A DNA stretch of 64,000 nucleotides from Casuarius casuarius (Eukaryota; Chordata; Aves; Casuariiformes; Casuariidae): contig PTFA01000082.1 in assembly GCA_003342895.1 (NCBI GenBank), positions 1,856,793 through 1,920,792 of the forward strand, written 5' to 3'. A program made the position numbers and the translations under genes. Below are positions 53,255-62,800 of this stretch, piece after piece (position 1 is the first letter of the stretch; the number at the start of each line of letters is the position of its first letter). Below the pieces are notes generated by a model. It was given only the letters and a program-made list of their open reading frames with translations, was not told the origin of the DNA and searched no databases.

Positions 53255-55801
53255 GCTTTTCTTTAGTAAAAACATACATGAAAATAAGTACTCCAGAATA
53301 ATTCAATTTTAAGAAATTTATCAGTACTTAGGAATAATGCTAATGTCGTTCATGAAAAGGGTATTCACGCTTACCGAACAGTATCTTGAGTGTTATACAC
53401 ATTCATCACACTTTCTTCAGGATGCCTTTTTATTCTTGTTGCTGTTCCCTTCTACTTTTTCATTCTTTCATTGCTACGCTTCACATTTTAACCTGTAACA
53501 CTTGGTTACAGTAAAACTTGGGAACATTTGGGAGTTCGAGTTAATTCCTGTTGTAGTGTATAATATGAAAAATGATTTGAGCATGGGAAGGGTGCACGTG
53601 AGGTACAGTTTTCTGTCCTGATGAAAATCCACTTAAAGCTGGCAGAATTATGTCTAAAGNTGACTGAACTGGAGAGAAAAAGATTGTAATTGAAAAAATA
53701 TAATTAAGGAGAGGGGTAAGCTACTTTTTAAATGATATAGAGAAAATCTGAAGTTTTTGTCTCCTGTTTTGATTTAAAAAAATAAATAAAAGAATTTATT
53801 GTATATAAAAGTAGCAATCTCGGAACAGTAAAGAGAATCCAGGATGGCATAAGTATACTGAAACTGATTTCTACAGGAAGTTAAGAATTAATTAGTATTC
53901 AATAAGACTGGACACTTATGGCTACAAGTACTCAGTTGTAGTCATTATGGTGTTGGGCAGTTCTCAGGACTTAAGCCCTAATGGGGATCAGGAGGAAGGT
54001 GAGACCTAATGTGCATTATGCCAGATTGTTAGAAATCTGCACGTACTGTGATAGTATGTTTTCCTCAGAGGTGTCCTTTGCAGATCGTTATCAAAGAAAA
54101 GACTCTTATATAACTTGGGGATTCTGTAAGGCTCAATTTTTTTGTTTAGATTTTTTTTCAGATTTAAAGAGTTTTTTGGAAGATTTTTTGGTTTTAAATT
54201 TTTTTTGAATTTCACTGTATTTATATAGTGGTTATTATGTCTTAAAGTATTTTTAAAGTTCAGAGAGTAGAGCATCTTTTATTATCATGAGGAACTACTG
54301 AGATTTTCCTGCAATTTTACTTTAAGTAATGTTTACTCCATCAATAAAACATTGGCATCTTCAAATGTATTATATCTGAGGAAGGTACAAGCTTTCTGAG
54401 GCTCCTCTCAATTTGTTTAAAACTGAAATAGATTTTAAGGAATAGCTCATTTGGGCTTCTTTCCAGTGATTAGTAACTAGCTCTGCAAATTCAATGTATA
54501 GTAAATCATTGGAACATTTGCTAATAGGACAGTAGAATGAATTAGTTTTTAACTGAGCAAAATAACTTTTAACCAAATGCATGTGTTCATGCTCTGTCTC
54601 TTGCTAGATCTGGATATTTTAATTAAATCAGATTTTTTTCAAAATTCTTCTCCAGCAATAAAGGTGGGGAAAAAAACCTTTTAATTGGATAAATTAGGCT
54701 TTCCTATATTTTATTTTTGGGTTTCAAGAGAAAACACAAAATACAAGAGGCACAATAAGAATGTGAAACATAACACTCAAGGCCCTCGTGATTTTAACTT
54801 GCCTGCAATTTCTTAAATACTGTACGTTTGNCATACCCATATAAAAAATCAAATAGGCTTCTCTGCAACCTTTTATAAGTCAGTAGCTGTGAGTCTTTAG
54901 CATAACTCATTCTTTTTTCCTTTATTTCTTTTATTGGGGGTTTAGGGGCTGGTGTGGTGTAGAAAGACTAATAACGCCTGGTCTGCTTGGGGGATAATTG
55001 CTCTCAGCGTAGGGAATGCAAGCTGTTTTTATCAGAGGATTTCTGACACGGAGGGCATGTTGGGCAGGATAGAAATTTTGTCAGCTTCTAGGAGTGTCAG
55101 TTGCCACAGAGCAATCATTAAAATCCCACAGGAGGTGCAAACATTAGAAGTCAGAGGAGCTGTTATGCTTCTCCTGATGTATTTGGTTCTGCTTAAACTC
55201 CTTCAGTAACCAAGAACCTAATGTACGGTCTCCAACATACTGTTTGTTGTATTAGAGTGTATTTTGGGCATTAACTCAAAGAAGTGCAACAAATGGCTTA
55301 CTTACAGGATCTTACGGACATATATTTTATATGTGCTGAGGACTTGAGAAAATTCATGAGTTTAGGAAGCTGAGGGAATGGGAATGAAAATGCAAAGAAG
55401 CAGGCAAAGGTGGGGGTTAGCAACATGGTATAACTGGCTGAAAGTTTAGCAAATGGAGGTTAAGAGGAGCAACTGAGCTCTGCTAGATACTGTAGTTTTT
55501 GGCTTTTTGTGAATCACATTCATTTCTTATGGAGATTGTTTCTTGAGTTCTAATTTTGAGCTTGTACAGGCAGATGTAAGAACACAATAAAAATAAACTT
55601 AGTCCAACTCTTCTAATAAACAGGAAAATGATTATGAAATACTGCAAATGAAAGTGTTAGTCATAAAAACACCTATTAAGTACAGAGGTCCATTACTTGG
55701 GAAGGAGAGGCTAACACAATGAAGTAAAACAAAGTATTTGATTGTTTATTGTTTGCTTATTGTTGATGTAGGGACTGTTAATCTTAACATGGGATATCTG
55801 C

Positions 55802-55866
55802 TTTTTTTTTTTTTTTTTTTNNNNNNNNNNNNNNNNNNNNNNNNNNNNNNNNNNNNNNNNNNNNNN
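55802..55866 (+). other. Assembly gap after a poly(T) run
   Basis: Nineteen T (55802-55820) run directly into 46 N (55821-55866). The assembly probably broke at a homopolymer or at an unresolved T-rich insertion; the true missing length is unknown. Confidence 0.97.
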
Positions 55867-56489
55867 TCTCCGATTTCTAACATGTGCGAGTTTGTATTCA
55901 AACCGATACAGTCTGATCACCTTAAATTGTAGATTAAATTAAATTATAGATAATTATTCCTGGTTTTGGTTCCTTAAAAGTGGTAGAACAAACGGTATTC
56001 CTAAACACAGGTGTATTATTTGTAGGGGATCTCATGGTGATGAAGATGATTGTGATTGGTGAGAACACAGGACAAAGACCATGAGAAATATTGAATGAGA
56101 ATGTGATAAAAATGGTCTTTGAACTTACTAGATGCATTTGGTTTCAATAATCATGTTTGACGAGGTATCTGGCCTGGCAGATAAGAGAAGCAGTAGGTGC
56201 TGATACAACTGGTTTCTGGTAAAATTTTTGACTCTGCCCCACTAGCAGGCTTGATCTACACTGTTTCCAGAGTTGTGGTCTGCTGCCCACTGGTCTGTAC
56301 GTGGCCTGTTCAGAAGAGAATCGTAAATGTTTCTTTCTTATGGAGTTTTCAGCTAGAACTCTGAGGTAGCAGCCTGAGAAATTGAATGTTGGCAATGATC
56401 CATTGGTACAGAAAGTTTGAGAATCACTTGCTGAAATAACAGGAACCGGCTTAAGCTGTAATAATGGAGTACTGATGACTATAGAATCA

Positions 56490-57230
56490 ACTAAGACTGC
56501 ACCTCAGGTGGGGTCCTGCAGAGGTCTCCCTTGGCTTGGATCTCTTAATACGTTCAAGAATAACTTGCTGGAATAGAAGGTATACTTAGAGAACACTTAA
56601 GTCATACCAGATACTTTTAAAGACAATTAAAATTCAAAATGATCTTGATAAATTAGTGCCTGAAGTCAACAATGTGGAATTCATTAGACAAATGTGTTGG
56701 TGAGGGGAGATCATAGTTGCGTATAAATACAAAACTGGGGGAAGTAGGAGACATCAAGGTTGCATATGAATACAAAACTGGGCAAAACTGACTAGGCAGA
56801 GGCATGAGAGAAAAGTATCTAGGGTTAATGAACATTGAATGAAGTATAAGAACTGAAATTCTTTTGAGGGAGGAAAAAGCTGGGATGCCTTAATAGGAAT
56901 ATGGTTTGTAAGATAGTTGTTCTGAGTAACTTATCCTTGGNGAGGTCTCAGTTGAAGTACTGCCTTGTCTAGGCATCCTGCTTTAAGAAATGGAAATTGG
57001 AGTGTGCAAGAGAGGTAACAAGAATGGTCAGAGTTTTGGAAAGCATACCTATGCAAGAAGATTGAAGGCATTAATACATGCAGTTTGAAAAGAAAAGACA
57101 GTGAAGGACGCAGTTATCTCAAAACAATTTATAAGGGCTTTTTATAAGAGGATCTTCTGGGAATAGCTGGAAAAAGAATTGGCTTAATTTTTAAGAGAAT
57201 GTATTGTGGTTAGATCAGCCGTTCCTCAAG
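56490..57230 (+). mobile_element. Decayed CR1/L3-type LINE, reverse-transcriptase C-terminal part
   Basis: The sequence follows the 3' half of a CR1/L3 LINE ORF2 in the sense direction but is full of stops and indels. The frame at 56510-56533 reads GVLQRSPL, a decayed form of the RT motif GVPQGSVL. The stretch AAAATTCAAAATGATCTTGA (56629-56648) and the following segment fit the part coding for the region before the conserved KFN-KC block. Around 56947-57030 the bases fit the segment normally encoding the HLEYC-QFW and ERVQRRATK regions, and around 57130-57200 the region before the 3' end. The element is broken and cannot be active. It contains an internal 43-bp-period duplication. The identification is from memory of the family's layout, not a database search. 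Confidence 0.8.
56717..56782 (+). repeat. 23-bp direct repeat within the LINE fragment
   Basis: TTGCGTATAAATACAAAACT plus GGG (56717-56739) recurs at 56760-56782 with two mismatches; period 43 bp. It probably arose by duplication after the LINE inserted. Confidence 0.88.
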
Positions 57231-58604
57231 TAGAAGCCACAATTCTAAATGGGGTCCTGACAATATGAATAAAGCTGCAAGCTTGAGAGTAATAAAGATT
57301 TCTCCTTCTCTTTTCTTGGAATCATGAGTTGTTTTATTTTCATCTTTATCCAAATTATCTTATTTTTTTTGATTTGAATTATTTCACTTTTAATAATGAT
57401 CCAATCTAATATGAGTAATGAAGTGATGTCACAGCTGGTATTTAATAAAATATTTAAGGCTGCTGTCTTTCTTGGAAGACAAAGAATGTAGTTGTAATCA
57501 CATTGGTAAAAAGAGAGCTTTCAAGTCAGGTGCACAGTATTCTGTTTTTGCCTTTTCAGTGGAATGGGATGCATATGTAAAGATTGAGTAGTGTGCCGGA
57601 GGTGCAGTTGGGGAGAAAGGCAAGTTAGATGCTGTACACATAAGACTGCTGTGATTTTTGGAATTAAGCACAAAATGTGGAAGAAACACAGCATTTGATA
57701 AAGATTCAAGAGAGAACTTTTATCACTTTTAGCTGCTTTGTAGCCTAGTCCAGTCTTAGTGAATGTTGTTTAATTCTTAATTTCCTGTGATTCACAATTT
57801 GTGCATACATTCACAAGTACCCTTAATTTTTAGTTGTTCCTCCCTGAGGGCTGATTCAGACTTCATGATGTATCTTTGTTTTTTTGAGCTTGAAATACTA
57901 AATTACTTTCGGAGTATATCTTCCTTCAGAACAGTTTAGCCATAGTGAAGCATAAACATTTTTGTTAAAGAACTTTAATTTGCTTGTGTTCATAATTTCT
58001 GTTCACTCCTAAATTATCTCTGGTTTTTGCAGTTTTATACGGATTTCAAGTATGTTAAGTTATAGTATTTGAAACCAATTTTAATTAGATGGGGAAATGA
58101 AAGCCAACAACTTTGCCATAATTCCATTGTATAGCTTTGTTTACAAGGATCCAAAATAACCAGACTTCGATCTTTACTGTGCGGTTTCNTTTCTTTTCAT
58201 ATGTATTCTAGAATTCAGTATTCAGTCTGAAATTTCTGGCTTTATGTATATTTTGAACCCAATGCTACATGTTTGCACTGTAGTTGTCAGAATACTGCTA
58301 TATATTCTTAATGCCATCTCCTCTTAATGCATTTTTTTTTATTTTGTAGTTGTAATTTCCAGGGTGTGTGATTGTAAATAATGAAAGAAAAAAAAAACCC
58401 TGAAATTAACTATGAAATAATGTTTCATATGTCAGAAACAGTTTAGTAATGGCTAAATGCCAGGATTATTGTGTTCTAATGGGGGAGGGGGGGTGTCTCA
58501 TGATATTGATGTTAGCCAACTGAAATGGAAGGCTTATTCCGTATGTATACTCAACTGATTAAAATACACGGCTTACAAAGAATCACATCTGTTTGTCACT
58601 TCCA

Positions 58605-58631
58605 CTATATATATGTGTGTGTATATATATA
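58605..58631 (+). repeat. TA/TG/TA microsatellite
   Basis: TATATATATG, TGTGTGTA, then TATATATA. Confidence 0.9.
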
Positions 58632-59388
58632 AATTAAAAAAATTAAACATTTTCTAGAAATGTTTCCTGTAAAACCTAAAAATATATACATAACAATCTT
58701 CATTTTTTTTTACTGAAGGAACTTTTATAGAATAGGGTGATAAAGAAGAGAGTTTTTGTAGGAGATTGGTGGTGGACTAGCAGCCTGCTGGGCAGATGGA
58801 GTCCACCAAAACAATATGTAAGGGCAAGAGGGAATGGTGTGTTTTTTTTGGTTTTTTTGTTTTTTTGAAGGCTTTTACATGTAGGCAAGAAGCAATTGAA
58901 CAGGAGACCTAGAGGACTTCTCTGAAGGGCTTGTGGCCCCATGCCATCATGAGGCTGGACCTACATGTGTAACCTGATCGGTTGCACCACATGGAAGTTG
59001 TGCATGTTTGGTCATGCAGCAAGAAACTGTGGGTTTCCATGATGTGATGTGCCTTGTTGGTCATGTTAGTGGTGAGGAAGGAAGGAGGCAGATTTTATCA
59101 TGTGCCTTATAGTGCTTCTGTAAGAGGCGAGGTGACTTAACCTGGAAAGAATTACAAATACCAGTGCCTTAGACTACCAGATGATAAATTGAAAGGCTGT
59201 TTTCACCTGAAATCAGCCTCTTCCAGAGTAGAGGTCGCATAGGTATCTAATGTACTAAATCTGAAATTGTTACTTGTCTCATCTCATTCTTTCATCTCAG
59301 GTATTTAGTGTAGTATTTTAAATTGGTAAACACTTGGTAATGTCTTAGAGATTAAAATACACCTTGTTGGATTTTAAATTAATTTCGT

Positions 59389-59424
59389 TTACTTTTGTTT
59401 CATAGAATTTTTTTTTTTTTCCAG
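59389..59424 (+). promoter_or_regulatory. QKI: 3' splice site of QKI exon 3
   Basis: A continuous T tract ends in CCAG at 59421-59424, directly before the codons for F96-N97-F98. TTTAC at 59388-59392 is a possible branch point about 33 nt before the exon, inferred from consensus only. The uninterrupted T tract would suit U2AF and also PTB binding. Confidence 0.9.
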
Positions 59425-59541
59425 TTTAACTTTGTTGGAAGAATTCTTGGACCCAGAGGACTAACAGCTAAACAGCTTGAGGCAGAAACAGGATGCAAGA
59501 TAATGGTCCGAGGGAAGGGCTCAATGAGGGACAAAAAGAAG
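59425..59541 (+). CDS. QKI: QKI coding exon 3 (KH-domain core with GPRG loop)
   Basis: This 117-nt exon encodes 39 codons, F96 to K134 of QKI, beginning [12 protein letters not shown] and ending KGSMRDKKK. It holds the centre of the KH RNA-binding fold: the GxxG loop is GPRG at residues 104-107, followed by the helix [11 protein letters not shown] and the strand CKIMVRG. K120 and R124, residues reported to contact RNA in the STAR-domain structure, are both present. The acceptor is a run of about 13 T followed by CCAG; the donor is AAG/gtaagc. Both ends are phase 0, so skipping it would delete 39 residues, including the GxxG loop, without a frameshift. The frame is uninterrupted. The exon contains the hexamer ACTAAC, a core QKI-binding motif, at 59460-59465 within the G-L-T codons. 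Confidence 0.98.
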
Positions 59542-59547
59542 GTAAGC
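59539..59547 (+). promoter_or_regulatory. QKI: 5' splice site of QKI exon 3
   Basis: AAG followed by gtaagc. The last exon base and +1 to +5 fit the donor consensus; +6 is C instead of T. The position agrees with the known end of this KH-encoding segment at K134. Confidence 0.95.
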
Positions 59548-59617
59548 TCTTGAAAGGTAGTATAGTTTCAGATGCATAGTTTCCTTTCCTAATGCAAAGG
59601 AAAAGGGAAGGTTCTCT

Positions 59618-59636
59618 CCCCTCNCCCCCCCCCCCC
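59618..59636 (+). repeat. C-rich run after exon 3
   Basis: Nearly pure C with an ambiguous base at 59624, ending CCCCAG. It lies 77 nt after the exon 3 donor. PCBP-type proteins bind such tracts in general; no specific evidence exists here. Confidence 0.85.
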
Positions 59637-59783
59637 AGTAACGTTCTCCTTATATGCTGCTTTAGTATTAGTATTTACAGCCTTAGTGGCTAACACGTAC
59701 AGCCTTTCCTAAAGAAAGTAAGTGTTCCTGCCTCATAATGGTGCAGTTGGGAGTCTAACTAGCAATTATAAAGTATTTTGCAG

Positions 59784-59802
59784 TAATAAACTAACTTCTA
59801 AT
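59784..59802 (+). promoter_or_regulatory. Bipartite Quaking response element, intron 3
   Basis: On the sense strand TAAT (59784-59787) is followed two bases later by ACTAAC (59790-59795), and three bases after that by TAAT (59799-59802). The published QKI site is a core ACUAAY with a UAAY half-site within 1-20 nt; here a half-site lies on each side. Further CTAAC and TAAC copies occur upstream at 59755-59759 and 59691-59694. It sits 243 nt after the exon 3 donor, where QKI binding is known in other genes to favour inclusion of the upstream exon. Binding and function here are inferred. Confidence 0.5.
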
Positions 59803-62800
59803 TGTGTCAAATGTTTCACAGCATAAAGGTGAAACTGAAGTTAAATATTTTTTTTAAGGAAGGATCGTTAACCTTACAGGTGTTCTTAAGAGCTTTCTTG
59901 TACTGAAATACCAAAACAGCAGCTTTTGCAAGTCATGTGGATTGGAAAATGGATGTAATGTATTTGTGGCAATGAATTTTGTCTGTAATGAGTGAACAAA
60001 CAAGTGTCTCATTTCTGCATTTATTTTGAGTTGGAGGAGAGTTGAAATGTAATTAAGGCTGTTCCTTGCTCTCTACTGCAATACGTATGCTCTGTCCATA
60101 TAAATAGAGAAACTTTTGTTTTCAGGATAGAGCCTTCCTGAATGTCAAGTTGACATGATGGTATCTCCTGGAAGTCATTGCTTTTTGAAATTTTATTTTT
60201 TAGAGATTTTTTTTCTCTCTGGTTACTGCTTGCTGAACTTGTACCTGCATCTCCACTTCAGTTTAAGATGTGCACTTAATACTCTTTTCCTTTTTGTTAC
60301 CATAATTGTTTCTTCTTTTGGTTCTTTCTTTAGAAAACCCTTTTTTTCTTACCTGATCTGCCACATAATATGTTCTGTTGGTATGTATGTAGCACATAGC
60401 AATTAAAATAGAAAGCTACTGCCTGCTCGATTTAAAAAACACAGACTTCTCAAAGCTATTGAATGACTGTTTCAAACTTCACGTTTTGTCATGGCCTTTT
60501 TTCTTATCCTACCTATAGCTATTTCTGTTGTTTAGATTGCTAACTTCTGAATAAAGATCTGTTCTGAACTGTGAGGGGTTTTTGGTTGTCTAGGTTCTGT
60601 AAAAGTAAGAGGGTGGTGTTGTCTTAAATGATGCTTGATTTACGAAGGAGTTAGAGGAATTTTTTTTTAAAATCATTCTAATTTACATCCTGAATTCCTT
60701 CTACCTCCTAGTTTGCATGAACATTTCACATGTAAACTAGTCTTGTTATTATGGAATTTTAAACTGTAAATTGGCAAGAAGAACTTCTGGAGTTGATATT
60801 TTTATAAAGGATTTTGAAATATAGGTTTCCTATGATTGGGGGTGGTATGAGACATTAAAAGTTTCATGAGTATTAAAATTTCAGCATACTTCAGTTGTCA
60901 TATCAAATCGTGTGGGTGTTGATGCTGTATGTTGAAGCAAAGCGTATGGTTGCCAATATGTGAACAGTCTTAGTTCCGTAATTTTGCTTATGACTATTAA
61001 TAGTATTCATTTTTATACATTCTACTATATTGTAGAAAAGAGGCTCTTCTGGGGCAGAAGATTTAGTGGAGATGCTGCCTTCCTTTTACAGTTTGCAGAC
61101 CTACCTTAGTTTTCATTAGAGTATTCCAGCTATGCTGGAAAACTGGCACTTTTGGGCTGGTAGAATAATTAAGAGTTAAGACTTCTGATTACACATGCAT
61201 AACATCAACAACAAATATTCTTTAAAATGTGGAAGATTCCAAAATTTACATTAGAAAGGATGAATTATCAAACTACTGACCTCAAAGGAGAAGTATTAAT
61301 CCCTGAAAGATGAGGATAGTTTAAAGTTCATTCAGCTCTTTCCTACTTAACCATAGCTTTTAAAATACAGATTGCAATTTTATAGCTAGTACAATTCTTC
61401 AGTTCTACCCATAATTGAATGTCTGTTTATCATCACCCCCTTTTTAATTTAGGAATGAAAATTCTGGGTCTGGGGTAGTTCATCAGGAGTTATATAATCT
61501 AACTTTTACTCTGGATAAAATTATTAGTTTTGGTTCATTTATGTTCATAGACATTATAAGCTAAAACATTTCAGACATCTATTCTTCAGCAAGCTTGTAA
61601 GTGAGGCCCCAAACTTAATGGTCTAGAAATAATGCCTTACTATTAGTAGTAAACATGTATATTTAAGAAAGACATTAACAGTGTTGCTCTAATATATCCC
61701 TAAAAGTTTTGCAGATTGGCTTTGCTATGTGGAAAAGCATCTGATCCATTTAGTTGTGTTAGGAATAGCTATACTTGCAGGCAATTATAGTAGCGAAAAA
61801 AGAGAGAAGTTGCATCAATGCCTCGGTTTTCTCATGGAGGGACCCATTCCCCCATAAATGTTCCGTTTGCAGATCCTGTTCTAAAAAGCACCCAGAAGAA
61901 TGAAGATTGCTTCAGACTTGTGGAAACTGCTGCATGCGTTTCCTGGGACCTCGGCTTATACCCACAGATTCCCCCCCCCTCAACCCTGCTGTCCCTTCTC
62001 TTCTCTTTCCTTCCCCTCCCATTCAGACTAGCCTGAACAGAAACCAGTGTGGCCCAGTGGATTCCAGATTGGCTGTGGGAGCCATTCTCCAAAACGTAAT
62101 CAACTGTGCATTTTGTTAGAGCTATAGAGCCTTCATTCTTTGAATGCTTTTCCGTTTAATAAGTTCTCACTGAAGATACATCCAGGTAGTTAAGACTGAA
62201 GGTGTTCTGTTTCAGTGCTATCTATAGGGCAGCATCTGTGTTCCACCAGCAAGTGTAGTGTATGTGCATACATTATGTCCTGAGTTCACATGAGAACATT
62301 CTCCACTATCNTTGTTGGTCATCCGCTTGTGTTGTGACTTTATCCATCCAATGTTCATCTAGCTCCTAAATTCTGTAAAAAGTCTATCATGTTTACTGCC
62401 TGTGATTGCCTTCCACTGTGCTTCAAAATTCACCCTTTCCTGTGGGGAGCCATTTGTCTAGTTAGCATGGGCAGATTTACTGTCTGGGAAAATATCTTAT
62501 CCTTTGGAAGTGGTCTTTTTGCACTTTTTTCTCCTTTTTTTGAAAAGCTCTGTTCCAAAGAGAATATGCAATGTAAGCTACTGGAGTTTTGTCTTTGAGG
62601 AAAAGCTTGTAGGAACTGGGACCTTCTGAATATCAGTCTGCTTCTTTCCTTTACTTTGAAGTAAGAAAAAGCAAACTGTCTGCAGCAAAGTCTAGTTCCA
62701 AATGGATCAGATAGAAGGCAGTACACGCTTCAAGCACTGACTAGACCAGTGCTTGGGATATAAGGGGATGTAAGGATGTCTTAAAGTTCTTGTTCCCATA

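Larger units (their letters stand above)
31669..59424 (+). other. QKI: QKI intron 2 (complete, 27,756 bp)
   Basis: Noncoding DNA between exons 2 and 3, with gtaagt at the start and ccag at the end. It holds the 32.9-kb alternating purine/pyrimidine microsatellite, several short direct duplications, two near-perfect hairpins, a diverged repeat pair near 51.1 and 52.7 kb, a 46-N gap, and a decayed CR1/L3 LINE fragment at 56.5-57.2 kb. No frame in it shows a recognised protein. The rest looks unique and AT-rich. Confidence 0.95.

Noticed and set aside
62040..62085. tRNA-derived SINE head suggested by GTGTGGCCCAGTGGATTCC
   Set aside because: The similarity does not continue into a complete B box or a tail, so it is too short to call.
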